From assembly GCA_025800365.1 (NCBI GenBank), contig JAOXRT010000170.1, forward strand, positions 1 to 54,110: DNA of 54,110 nt, read 5' to 3'. Shown here piece after piece: positions 1 to 8,371 of the stretch (within the stretch, counting starts at the first letter, position 1; each line of letters opens with the position of its first letter). Both the position numbers and the translations under genes were made by a program. This DNA is from Cellvibrionaceae bacterium. Its GTDB lineage: Bacteria > Pseudomonadota > Gammaproteobacteria > Pseudomonadales > Cellvibrionaceae. Below the pieces are notes generated by a model. That model had not been told where the DNA came from. It worked only from the letters and a program-made list of their open reading frames with translations, and did no database searches.

Positions 1-2
1 TC

Positions 3-30
3 GGGGTCAGATCCCATGGGATCTGACCCC
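3..30. repeat. 28-bp perfect palindrome, REP/RAYT-type (copy 1)
   Basis: The half-site GGGGTCAGATCCCA is followed directly by its exact reverse complement. The outer arm GGGGTCAGA is shared with the palindromes at 28482 and 28768. Palindromes with this arm are, as far as I recall, typical of REP sequences associated with RAYT tyrosine transposases in gammaproteobacteria. It lies 45 bp beyond the stop codon of the molybdenum hydroxylase gene, so it may also stop or protect transcripts. No transposase gene is in the window. Confidence 0.75.
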
Positions 31-74
31 ACATCGAAGCCGCTTACAGAAACGCTTTTACCGTCTATATAAAA

Positions 75-2348
75 TCAAACCGGTAAAGTCTTCGCCACGG
101 GCAAACGACGAACCCTTGGCCCACCAGCATCGGCTATGGCATTAGTAATAGCAGGAGCCACTGGCGGTACTCCCGGCTCACCAACACCACGCGGAGCATC
201 ATCAGCTTCGACAATATCAATATGAATTTCAGGACATTCATTCATGCGCGTCAAACGATAACCATCAAAATTACCCTGCTCCACCATGCCATCTTTAGTG
301 GTGATCTCGCTGTACATGGCAATGCTCGTACCAAAGATCATTGCGCCTTCCAATTGCGATTTCACTCGGTCTGGATTCACCACCTGCCCCGCATCCGCCA
401 CGCAGTGCAAAGATAATATCTTCGGGGACTTGCCATCCATTACCACTTTGGCCACCACAGCCACATGCGCTAAAAAGCTATAGTGATAAGACAGGCCAAA
501 CCCCACCCCAGCCTCACGAGGATCATCCCAGCCCGCACTTGCGCAAACTTTTTCGATCACGGCTTTGGCTCGAGCTGTATCGTTCGGATACTCAGCAATA
601 TTTTTGCCGTAATTACTGTAACTGGATAAACGCGGCTTGATCGAGCGATCTTCACCGATCGATTGCAACCAGAAAGCCTTAGCATCTATTTTAGCCGCGG
701 CCGCAAGCTCGCCCATCAAGCTACCATTGGCAAAAGCCATAGGAATATTGATTACAGAACGTAACCAACCAATACGCATATGGGCATTTATTTTACGGCG
801 GTGCAGTTCAACATTGGCAACCTCGAATGGAAAATCCGTAAACCCCTGATCCAATTCCCAACCAGCCATGCTATCGGCAGGGCCAAAAGTAGAACCAATA
901 GATGGTAAAGCAGCACTGCCCTGCCAAGCGGTGATTTTGCCATTTTTATCCAAGGCCGCTTTTAACTGGGTATCACAAACCGCATGTAAGTAATCATGGC
1001 GGATATCGTCTTCACGGCTCCAAGTAACTTTTACTGGCTTGCCAATTTGTTTGGCAAGCAAAGCCGCCTCGGCCACAAAATCCGGCTTCGACTTACGACC
1101 AAAGCCTCCACCTAAATAGGTAACATGCACTGTGACGTTTTCCGGCTTTATACCAAGGCTGCCCGCTACCTGGCGCTGAGCAGATTGCGGGGTTTGGCTA
1201 CAGGCCCAGACTTCACAATGACCATCTTTAAAAATGGCAGTGGCCGCTGGGGGCTCCATAGAGGCATGAGCCAAATAGGGCACAAAATAATTTGCTTCAA
1301 CAGTATGTTCTGCAGTTTTAAACGCTTTTTGAACATCACCCTGCTCAAATAACTTCAAACTACCTTCTTCAACATCATGGCTTGCAACTAAAGTTTTGTT
1401 GTAGCCTTCGGAGCCATGTGTTTGATTTGCACCCAAATCCCATTTTAATTTGAGCTTTTTGCGCCCCTGCTGTGCGGCCCAAGTATTACTGGCAATAACC
1501 GCCACACCTTCAATGGCATTAAAGGCCGCGGGCAAAGGCCGACCTTGGATCTTTTCTACACGAATAACACCAGGCACTGCCAAGGCTTCTTTGTCATCTA
1601 GCGATAGCAATTTACCACCGAGAACCGGGCTTCGCTCTATACTGGCGTGCACCATATCGGGAAGCTCTACATCAACACCAAATTTGGCTTTCCCTTCAAC
1701 AAAAGCCGGCATATCTATGCCATCTATAGGTTTACCAATATAGTTAAAATCTTTCTTTGCCTTGAGTTTAAGCGAATCCAAAGTAGGCAAACTTTGCTGA
1801 GCAGCTAGAGTTGCCATCTCAGCAAATGTTGCAGTATTTTTGCCGTCGCTTAACTGATGGTCTGCAACTTTGATTTGGCTAGCATCAACAGCCCATTTCT
1901 TAGCAGCGGCTTGGCGTAACATTTCACGAGCAGCCGCACCCATTTTGCGCATAGGCAAATAGAAATCGCGCACGCTACGCGAACCATCCGTGTTTTGCGA
2001 GCCGTATTCGCGATTCGCTTGCCCTTGGATCACTTGTACTTTGTTCCAATCTGCCCCCATCTCATCCGCTAAAACTTGGGGTAAACCGGTGCGAATGCCC
2101 TGCCCCATCTCAGATCGATGGCACACAATCCTGACGGTGCCATCTAGAGCAAGCTCGACAAATAAATTCAAACGCAAAAAATCTTCGCTATGACTTTTAG
2201 CACCGCTAAGCACATCCAGAGGAACCGCTGAGGGTTTTGCTTGCAGCAAAGGCGCCCCTAATAACAAACCACTACCGGCTACGCCACTGGCTTGTAAAAA
2301 CTGGCGTCGATTCAGCAGGCTAACATCGTTTCGTTTTTGTTCACTCAT
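75..2348 (-). CDS. Molybdenum hydroxylase large subunit (isoquinoline 1-oxidoreductase beta-like, xanthine dehydrogenase family)
   Basis: This 757-residue protein should carry the molybdopterin cytosine dinucleotide cofactor of a periplasmic hydroxylase or aldehyde oxidoreductase; the substrate cannot be read from sequence. A twin-arginine signal is visible (RR at residues 14-15, motif NRRQFLQ), so export folded through Tat is expected. The glycine-rich GGGFGRK motif near residue 412 and the C-terminal GVGEPGVPPVAPAI stretch, holding the presumed catalytic Glu, are typical of the IorB/aldehyde oxidoreductase group. GGAG eight bases before the ATG is a good ribosome site. The start lies 2 bp after the stop of the 2Fe-2S subunit gene, so both form one operon. 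No cytochrome c electron-acceptor subunit or XdhC-type maturase is adjacent. It is a complete member of its family. Confidence 0.9.
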   Translation of the reverse strand: MSEQKRNDVSLLNRRQFLQASGVAGSGLLLGAPLLQAKPSAVPLDVLSGAKSHSEDFLRLNLFVELALDGTVRIVCHRSEMGQGIRTGLPQVLADEMGADWNKVQVIQGQANREYGSQNTDGSRSVRDFYLPMRKMGAAAREMLRQAAAKKWAVDASQIKVADHQLSDGKNTATFAEMATLAAQQSLPTLDSLKLKAKKDFNYIGKPIDGIDMPAFVEGKAKFGVDVELPDMVHASIERSPVLGGKLLSLDDKEALAVPGVIRVEKIQGRPLPAAFNAIEGVAVIASNTWAAQQGRKKLKLKWDLGANQTHGSEGYNKTLVASHDVEEGSLKLFEQGDVQKAFKTAEHTVEANYFVPYLAHASMEPPAATAIFKDGHCEVWACSQTPQSAQRQVAGSLGIKPENVTVHVTYLGGGFGRKSKPDFVAEAALLAKQIGKPVKVTWSREDDIRHDYLHAVCDTQLKAALDKNGKITAWQGSAALPSIGSTFGPADSMAGWELDQGFTDFPFEVANVELHRRKINAHMRIGWLRSVINIPMAFANGSLMGELAAAAKIDAKAFWLQSIGEDRSIKPRLSSYSNYGKNIAEYPNDTARAKAVIEKVCASAGWDDPREAGVGFGLSYHYSFLAHVAVVAKVVMDGKSPKILSLHCVADAGQVVNPDRVKSQLEGAMIFGTSIAMYSEITTKDGMVEQGNFDGYRLTRMNECPEIHIDIVEADDAPRGVGEPGVPPVAPAITNAIADAGGPRVRRLPVAKTLPV

Positions 2349-2350
2349 GA

Positions 2351-2812
2351 TTACTGCTCCTGCCCAGATTTAGCCGCATTTTTAATGGCTTGCTTAATAC
2401 GCGGATAAGTACCGCAACGACAAATATTGCCGCTCATAGCATTATCGATATCGTCATCATTGGGCATTGCATTGTAAGCCAGCAATGCCGCCGCACTCAT
2501 CATCTGACCCGGCTGACAATAACCGCACTGAGGCACATTAATTTCTTTCCACGCCTGCTGCACAGGATGTGATCCATCATCAGACAAACCTTCAATAGTG
2601 GTAATTGATTTACCCGCGACGGCTGATAATGGAATAGAGCATGATCGTATCGGAGCACCATCTAGGTGCACAGTGCAGGCGCCACAAAGGCCCTGCCCAC
2701 AACCATATTTGGTACCGCTTAATTTTAGAATATCGCGCAATGCCCATAGCAATGGCATATCACCATCGGCATCAAAGGTTTGAGTTTGCTGGTTTACAGT
2801 AAGAGTTATCAT
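2351..2812 (-). CDS. Molybdenum hydroxylase small 2Fe-2S subunit (IorA-like)
   Basis: This 153-residue protein is the electron-transfer subunit for the molybdenum protein downstream. The N-terminal plant-ferredoxin-like cluster uses Cys38, Cys43, Cys46 and Cys58 (motif CGQGLCGAC). The second, helical cluster uses Cys96, Cys99, Cys131 and Cys133 (CGYC and CRCG). Length and cysteine spacing match IorA/CoxS-type subunits. It has no signal peptide, which is normal because these subunits are exported by hitch-hiking on the Tat-targeted partner. It is first in the operon. The ribosome site before the ATG is weak. Confidence 0.92.
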   Translation of the reverse strand: MITLTVNQQTQTFDADGDMPLLWALRDILKLSGTKYGCGQGLCGACTVHLDGAPIRSCSIPLSAVAGKSITTIEGLSDDGSHPVQQAWKEINVPQCGYCQPGQMMSAAALLAYNAMPNDDDIDNAMSGNICRCGTYPRIKQAIKNAAKSGQEQ

Positions 2813-3262
2813 CAGGCTATATCGCTTTTTTATAAATTAGGGGTATTACATGCAGCCACCAGAGCTTTTAACGTTTTATTCTAGCGTGCAGAGTAAGAAA
2901 TAAGTGTAAATTTTAACGATAATTTTTGCTTACACATGAAGCTATTCAGCTACAACATGTGTACTTCATAGGTAACACAAAAGCTACGGCAAGCCTATTA
3001 AACTGCCAATTAGGCTTATGACAAGGCGAGTAAAATTCAAGTTAAAATGAAGCGTAGAAGCTAAGTGTTTTCACTTAGAATGCCCAGCGCTTTGAATTGC
3101 ACGTCAAAAAGCACATTTTTGTCGTCAAACTCTACATTTGTACTAAATTGTTTGGTTTTTAGTCAGTTTTTTCTTGTAGAATGCGCGCCCTGCCAACCCA
3201 GCCCACGCCGAGCTGGATGCAAAGCGGTTGGCAAAGTGGCAACGTTTGATTTAGGAAACATT
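2813..3262. other. Intergenic region between iorA-like gene and 56-aa gene
   Basis: No convincing gene is visible. The stretch is AT-rich and holds the promoter side of both flanking genes. A perfect inverted repeat CTAAGTG-TTTT-CACTTAG lies at 3061-3078. A possible -10 hexamer TAGAAT lies near 3177, followed by a GC-rich leader to the ATG at 3263. Confidence 0.5.
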
Positions 3263-3433
3263 ATGGTACCCATAACGATTGAGGTGGAACTCTCAGGGCT
3301 AGCGTTGAAAGACGTATTAATGCCCGCTGTACCATCAAGGGGAGAAAGCTTGGTCATGGAAGACGTTCACTACTATGTCACTAAGGTGACACACGATATA
3401 GAAGCTGGAAAGTGTATTGTTACTGTGCGCTAG
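3263..3433 (+). CDS. Small hypothetical protein, 56 aa
   Basis: The reading frame from ATG 3263 encodes 56 residues beginning MVPITIEVEL and ending CIVTVR. Alternating hydrophobic residues and the YYVTKVTHD segment suggest a small all-beta fold. A weak AGGAA precedes the ATG by about 7 bases. A TAGAAT -10-like element lies upstream near 3177 and a terminator follows at 3514-3534, so the gene appears to be its own transcription unit. The frame is open upstream to 3065, but that extension has low-complexity, non-protein-like composition, so I prefer 3263. I do not recognise the family. It lies just outside the tRNA-derived repeat that begins at 3651. Confidence 0.6.
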   Translation: MVPITIEVELSGLALKDVLMPAVPSRGESLVMEDVHYYVTKVTHDIEAGKCIVTVR

Positions 3434-3513
3434 GCGCAAATCGACGAATAAACTGACTAGCAGCTTTCAAAGCAATTGGTGTATTGCTTCATCGTTACAA
3501 TAAATAATAATTG

Positions 3514-3543
3514 GGGCCGCAACATAGACGGCCCTATTTCTTT
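3514..3543 (+). terminator. Rho-independent terminator after 56-aa gene
   Basis: GGGCCG at 3514-3519 pairs with CGGCCC at 3529-3534 across a 9-nt loop and is followed by the T-rich run TATTTCTTT. Confidence 0.65.
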
Positions 3544-3650
3544 CCCAAACAAACGCCCTCATTATCAATAGAAGAAGACAGACAGCAAGGCAGCCATGAC
3601 CATCAAAGACGCGCTGGAAAACTTAGAGGACAAATAAAACAAGAAGAAAA

Positions 3651-3704
3651 AGAAAATTGGTACGACCGAGTGGACTCGAACCACCGACCCCCACCATGTC
3701 AAGG
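3651..3704. repeat. Putative attachment site: 54-bp direct repeat with 3' part of tRNA-Val (distal copy)
   Basis: These 54 bases are identical to 10122-10175, and the match stops at both edges. Bases 3658-3704 equal the 3' part of tRNA-Val(GAC), from the CCA end through the anticodon loop, in minus orientation. The 5' part of the tRNA is missing here. This is what is left when an element integrates into a tRNA 3' end: the intact tRNA is rebuilt at the other end and the displaced 3' fragment stays behind. I read it as the distal att site of the 3651-10175 island. Confidence 0.85.
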
Positions 3705-3983
3705 AGGGGGTAATTCTATATAGATCAGCATCTTAACAATGCAAATTGTTCGTAAACCCCCAGAAAATCGTCGAAATACTTCAAATACTTAGCGGTTTTT
3801 GTTCGCAACAATATACGTATAGTCCCCCCAGCTAACAGACGCTCCAGCTCTAGGTATAGCAAAGAGATATAACCCACCCCCCTGCTTTGATAAATAGGAA
3901 ATATAAACCCCCCTCCTCTAAAGCTAATGAGGCTTTAGGCGATAACACCAATTAGTAACTATGGGGTTAAATGGATAAACATC
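3705..3983. other. Non-coding left end of island
   Basis: No gene is visible. The tract holds several C-runs of five or six bases (near 3755, 3828, 3885 and 3909). The 13-mer TTCAAATACTTAG at 3780-3792 recurs at 7803-7815, after the second island gene. The promoter of the chemoreceptor gene presumably lies here, but no strong -35/-10 pair stands out. Confidence 0.4.
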
Positions 3984-5306
3984 ATGAATATTTTCAAGCC
4001 TTCCAAGCACGAAACAAAAAACAAAGAACTGGAAGCTGAGTTGGCTGCTAATAACATGGTCTTAGATGCACTTCATAAGTCTATGGCCGTCATAGAATTT
4101 GATACCTCAGGTAAAATAATAAAGGCTAACGATAATTTCTTAGCTACTACAGGCTATAGTCGCCAAGAGGTTATAGGGAAGCACCATCGCATCCTATGCT
4201 CAATGGAATATGCAGATTCGGAAGAATACCGCCAGTTCTGGAGGTGCCTGCAATCCGGGGAGACACTCTCCGGCCAATTCAACAGACTCGCCAAGGGCGG
4301 TGAGTGTATTTGGCTTGAAGCTACTTACAACCCTATCAGGGGGAAATCTGGGAATGTGGAGAGAATCATCAAATTTGCAACTGACATAACTACTAGAGTT
4401 ATAGAGGAGCAGAAACTTAAGGCCAAGGTAGATGCCCTTGACCGTTCGATGGCAATAATCGAATTCGAGCTAGATGGAACTATAGTCGATTGTAACGAGA
4501 ACTTTTTGAATACCGTCAACTATAAGAAGAACCAAATTCTAGGTGAACACCATCGAATTTTCTGCAAACCTGACCTAGCAAACAGTTCCGAATATAGTGA
4601 CTTTTGGCGGAGACTTAATCTAGGCGAGTATGCAGCTGGTCAGTTTGAGCGAGTAAACGCCGAAGGACAAACCCTATGGCTCGAGGCCACATACAACCCA
4701 GTATATGATGCCAGAGGGAAGCTATTTCGCGTTATCAAATTTGCATCTAACATAACCTCCCAAACGGCAGCAAACAAGAAAATCGAGGAAAGCGCACAAA
4801 TCGCAAAATCTATTTCTCAAGAAACTTATTCTGTTGCTAAGCAAGGAGGGGAAGTCATTGGAAAAGCCGCTACTGAGATGAATAGTATTGCTAATCAAGT
4901 CAAGTTGTCATCCGAACATATTGATAGTCTTAATTCACGCTCAACACAGATAAACTCAATAATCAATACAATACAAGAGATAGCGGATCAAACAAACCTA
5001 CTTGCACTCAATGCTGCGATTGAAGCCGCAAGGGCTGGAGAGCAAGGTAGAGGTTTCGCAGTTGTTGCTGATGAAGTTCGACAACTTGCAGCTAGAACAT
5101 CAGAGTCCACCTCTGAAATATCATCAATGATTCATGCAATTCAAGAAAACACATCGTCTGCATCAAAGAGCATGGAAACAACTCTCGATCAAGCTATAAA
5201 AGGCGTAGAGCTTGCCAGCGAAACCAGCGAGGTAATTGAGAGAATACAGGCGGCGTCGAGCGATGTCGTAAACGCTATTGATTCCTACTCAAGCTCTGTC
5301 TCTTAA
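3984..5306 (+). CDS. Soluble PAS-PAS methyl-accepting chemotaxis-type protein (BdlA-like)
   Basis: The 440-residue protein has no membrane segment or signal peptide, so it should be cytoplasmic. Two tandem PAS domains, about residues 25-138 and 148-260, are clearly duplicates of each other: both carry the pattern SMA-IEF, a GKHHRI/GEHHRI motif and a WLEATYNP strand. The rest is a short receptor signalling domain whose conserved hairpin tip ([20 protein letters not shown]) lies at residues 335-354. This PAS-PAS-MCP layout and size match BdlA of Pseudomonas aeruginosa (about 417 residues), which senses redox or nutrient state and controls biofilm dispersal; similar proteins also signal to chemotaxis kinases. 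The C-terminus is short, with no CheR/CheB-binding pentapeptide. The next gene, 171 bp downstream, is a c-di-GMP enzyme. Confidence 0.88.
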   Translation: MNIFKPSKHETKNKELEAELAANNMVLDALHKSMAVIEFDTSGKIIKANDNFLATTGYSRQEVIGKHHRILCSMEYADSEEYRQFWRCLQSGETLSGQFNRLAKGGECIWLEATYNPIRGKSGNVERIIKFATDITTRVIEEQKLKAKVDALDRSMAIIEFELDGTIVDCNENFLNTVNYKKNQILGEHHRIFCKPDLANSSEYSDFWRRLNLGEYAAGQFERVNAEGQTLWLEATYNPVYDARGKLFRVIKFASNITSQTAANKKIEESAQIAKSISQETYSVAKQGGEVIGKAATEMNSIANQVKLSSEHIDSLNSRSTQINSIINTIQEIADQTNLLALNAAIEAARAGEQGRGFAVVADEVRQLAARTSESTSEISSMIHAIQENTSSASKSMETTLDQAIKGVELASETSEVIERIQAASSDVVNAIDSYSSSVS

Positions 5307-5477
5307 AGCAACCAGAATACTCTACAAAAATTCGGCTATTCAGTGAATACTCTGCATATCCATTTGTAGTACTTTTGACGCATTACTATACTGGTTATAT
5401 AAGCACTATTCACTAGGATTAAAGTAGTCTCAACAGCAAGATCAAAACACTAGAAATCCAGCATCGGCAGTCGTGTT

Positions 5478-7778
5478 ATGAATCGCAGAGAATCAGAGTC
5501 AAACCTGCTAATTAGAATTAAAGCCCTTGAAGAGCAGCTACAAGAGGCGAATGAACTAAAAGAGCTGAAAGCTCTTCATCTTGCCAATAGCGAAGAACGA
5601 TTCGCCCTGGCTATGCGGAGCGCTTCAGACGGCCTGTGGGATTGGGATCTCAAAACAGATTATGTGTACTACTCTCCCTGCTGGAAAACCATGCTGGGAT
5701 ATGAAGAACATGAGCTAGAGGATAATCTAAATACTTGGTCGACACTTACACATCCCGATGATGTAGAGAATGCCCTTGCTGAAGTAGAGGACTATCTGAT
5801 AGGAAAGCTCAATGTATTTGAGTTTGAATTGAGAATGAGGCATAAAAATGGCGGCTACCTCTTCATCCGCTCAAGAGCTTTCAAAGTAGTCTGCGAAGCC
5901 ACAGGCGAACCTCTTCGTTTAGTAGGCACACATGTAAATATCACAGAGCAAAAACAAGCAGAAATATTTAATAGGAAACACGCTGAAGTCCTAGAGATGA
6001 TCGCTAAAGGCCACCCAGCACCACAAATATACGATGCTATAGCTCTTTTGTACGAAAGCCGTAACCCTGGCATGAGATGCTCTATGCTGGAGCTAAGAGG
6101 TGACACTCTTGTTCATGGAAGCGCCCCAAGCTTACCCAAACAGTACTGTGATGACATAAATGGTATAAAGTATGGGCCAAACGTAGGATCTTGTGGAACT
6201 GCTACTTATACTGGAAAGCGGGTAATAAGCGTTAATATTGAGACAGATCCTAAGTGGGTAGAGTTTAAAGACTATGCATTACCACACGGCATGCGATGTT
6301 GCTGGTCGGAACCAATTTTAAGTAGTTCCGGTAAAGTACTTGGTGCATTTGGCATGTATCATGACTACCCTTCCTCTCCAAACGAAAATGAACTTCAAGA
6401 TTTAATATCCGCAGCAAGACTGTCGGGCATTATAATGGAGCGAGAAAAGAATCTTAAAAAAATCCGCGACTTAGCCTTCAAAGATACCCTGACAGGCCTT
6501 TCAAGCAGGGCGCAGTTCTACTTAACGCTAGAAAAACTAACCGCTAGACGTTCTCACCTGCAAAACAACTTCAGCATCCTTTACTTAGATTTGGACAACT
6601 TTAAACACATCAATGACAGTATGGGCCATGATGCGGGAGACATGCTGCTCCAAGCCTATGCGGATAGACTTCGTTCATTGTGCCAGGATCCAGACTTAGT
6701 TGGCCGGCTTAGTGGTGATGAATTTTGCATAATAGTAGACACCTCTCAAAACTCGATTAGCGCAGAAACCTTTGCCAAACAGTGCTTACAATTAATGTCC
6801 TCCCCCATTGAAATTAGAGAAAGGCGAATAATCCCTTCCTGCAGCATAGGTATTGCGCATTACCCAGAGCACGGTGATTGTTCCAAAGCATTATTAAAAG
6901 CAGCTGATACAGCCCTTTACAGAGCCAAAGATCTAGGTAAGAACAGATACACAGTGTACAACTCGAGACTGACTCAAAAAGTAGAGTATAAATTTAAAGT
7001 TGAGCATTATCTAAAACAAGCAATCAACGATGATGAACTAACCCTAGCCTACCAACCTCAATTGGATCTCGTGAGCGAAAAAGTTGTTGGGGTGGAAGCT
7101 CTTTTACGTTGGCACCACCCTGTGTTAGGGCAAGTTTCGCCTGTTGAATTTGTCAAAACCGCTGAACGCATAGGACGAATTTACCAAGTAACGGAGTGGG
7201 TTTTAACTACAGCCTGCAACCAATTAGTGGAATGGGATAAATCTAATTCCGGCCCCGAAAAAATTGCTGTAAATATATCTTCAATATTATTTCAGAATTC
7301 CAAGATAGTACCTCTCGTTACGAAAATAATTGATGAGACTGGACTACAGCCAAATAGGTTAGAACTAGAGATAACGGAAAATGCTATCCAAACCAGCAAG
7401 AGTGGCCTCGAAACTTTGAAAGAGCTAAAAAGTCTTGGGGTAATGTTAGCAATTGATGATTTCGGTACAGGCTATTCATCTTTCTCTTCCTTAAGACAGC
7501 TAGAGTTTGACATCCTGAAGCTCGATAAAAGCTTTGTAGATGAGATACTACAAGATAAAAAAGCTGAACTACTAATAAGATCAATTATAATAATGTCGCA
7601 CGACTTGGGAACTACTGTAGTGGCGGAGGGTGTAGAAAAACGTGCGCAAGCTAATCTACTACATGAATTGGGATGCGACATGGTTCAAGGCTACCTTTAC
7701 AGCAAAGCAATAAAATCCGATTACATCCCTAATTTCATAGCAGAAACCAATAATAAGGTTCCGAATTGGGAAATATAA
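5478..7778 (+). CDS. PAS-GAF-GGDEF-EAL c-di-GMP turnover protein
   Basis: This 766-residue cytoplasmic sensor should make and/or degrade cyclic di-GMP. An N-terminal coiled-coil (about 15-40) is followed by a PAS domain (38-160), a GAF domain (165-325, with the GSCGTATYTGK motif at 237-247), a GGDEF domain (335-495) and an EAL domain (505-755). The cyclase active-site motif is SGDEF at 412-416, a variant usually compatible with activity. The EAL domain keeps Glu540 (EALLRW), the ELEITEN motif near 629-634, DDFGTGYSS at 660-668, Lys681 and the VAEGVE motif at 715-720, so it should be a working phosphodiesterase. The ATG at 5478 is a reasonable start. The architecture resembles RbdA/DipA-type biofilm regulators. 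It lies in the putative island beside a BdlA-like gene. Confidence 0.9.
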   Translation: MNRRESESNLLIRIKALEEQLQEANELKELKALHLANSEERFALAMRSASDGLWDWDLKTDYVYYSPCWKTMLGYEEHELEDNLNTWSTLTHPDDVENALAEVEDYLIGKLNVFEFELRMRHKNGGYLFIRSRAFKVVCEATGEPLRLVGTHVNITEQKQAEIFNRKHAEVLEMIAKGHPAPQIYDAIALLYESRNPGMRCSMLELRGDTLVHGSAPSLPKQYCDDINGIKYGPNVGSCGTATYTGKRVISVNIETDPKWVEFKDYALPHGMRCCWSEPILSSSGKVLGAFGMYHDYPSSPNENELQDLISAARLSGIIMEREKNLKKIRDLAFKDTLTGLSSRAQFYLTLEKLTARRSHLQNNFSILYLDLDNFKHINDSMGHDAGDMLLQAYADRLRSLCQDPDLVGRLSGDEFCIIVDTSQNSISAETFAKQCLQLMSSPIEIRERRIIPSCSIGIAHYPEHGDCSKALLKAADTALYRAKDLGKNRYTVYNSRLTQKVEYKFKVEHYLKQAINDDELTLAYQPQLDLVSEKVVGVEALLRWHHPVLGQVSPVEFVKTAERIGRIYQVTEWVLTTACNQLVEWDKSNSGPEKIAVNISSILFQNSKIVPLVTKIIDETGLQPNRLELEITENAIQTSKSGLETLKELKSLGVMLAIDDFGTGYSSFSSLRQLEFDILKLDKSFVDEILQDKKAELLIRSIIIMSHDLGTTVVAEGVEKRAQANLLHELGCDMVQGYLYSKAIKSDYIPNFIAETNNKVPNWEI

Positions 7779-8214
7779 TTAAAATCATCAAACCAAAGAA
7801 CTTTCAAATACTTAGTCACGACCAGCAGCGTATAACTATAGTTTCTCCACAGATCCCTTAATTCCTAATATTTCTTAGCTTTAATTTTGACTTGCCCCTT
7901 TAACTTTAGAATAAACCACCCCCAACCTGGAATTAGCATTTCTCTATTTATTCTGTTTAAGCTGAACTCGATTTACAAATCTAGCAGAAATGCTATTGAA
8001 ATGTGCCTTAGATGACCAGGATTTATTAGGTGAATAAGCCTGCAACTCCAACGGGCTCTAAACGTTGCTCTCGATAAAGCTGTTATTCATATAACATTAA
8101 GCCAAAAGCACTAGAATTAGCACCAGTTGAAATGATATGCCTGCCGAGGCCTTATCGGAGATACCGATGAAACACCCTTCTTTGTGCCCCCCTTTTCGCA
8201 CAAAGTTGTTTATA

Positions 8215-8240
8215 GCCGCTGCCGCTCAGCGGCTCTTTTT
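8215..8240 (+). terminator. Rho-independent terminator
   Basis: GCCGCTG at 8215-8221 pairs with CAGCGGC at 8227-8233 around a CCGCT loop, followed by TCTTTTT. It could end the transcript of the GGDEF-EAL gene. Confidence 0.75.
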
Positions 8241-8347
8241 ATCACCAACCTTGCAAATGCTGCAGCGTGATCTAGTCTAATTTATGTGCCTCGTTGGTTA
8301 GACAACGAAAAACTTGAGCGTTCGCCGCCTATTAAGGCGGCTTTTTT
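8241..8347 (+). ncRNA. Candidate small RNA between two terminators
   Basis: A second plus-strand terminator follows the first by about 110 bp with no gene between, which suggests a short independent transcript. A TTGCAA (8251-8256) and TCTAAT (8276-8281) pair could be a promoter, but the 19-bp spacing is poor. The transcript would hold the hairpin TCGTTG-GTTAGA-CAACGA (8291-8308), an A-rich single-stranded stretch and the terminator stem. This is a weak prediction; the second terminator may only be a back-up. Confidence 0.25.
8324..8347 (+). terminator. Rho-independent terminator
   Basis: GCCGCC (8324-8329) pairs with GGCGGC (8336-8341) around TATTAA and is followed by six T. The same stem sequence is used by the terminator at 9581-9606. 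Confidence 0.8.
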
Positions 8348-8371
8348 ACGCCAATTACTTGGGTACCTGCC

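Larger units (their letters stand above)
7779..8371. other. Non-coding region with tandem terminators inside the island
   Basis: I see no protein gene. A hairpin TTTGTGC/GCACAAA lies at 8181-8204, a terminator at 8215-8240, a hairpin TCGTTG/CAACGA at 8291-8308 and a second terminator at 8324-8347. All terminators are oriented for plus-strand transcripts. Confidence 0.5.

Noticed and set aside
3658-3704. A second tRNA-Val gene
   Set aside because: Only the 3' part matches; the D arm and the 5' acceptor strand are missing.
3511-3723. Open frame over the left tRNA fragment
   Set aside because: It runs through the terminator and the tRNA remnant; composition is not protein-like.
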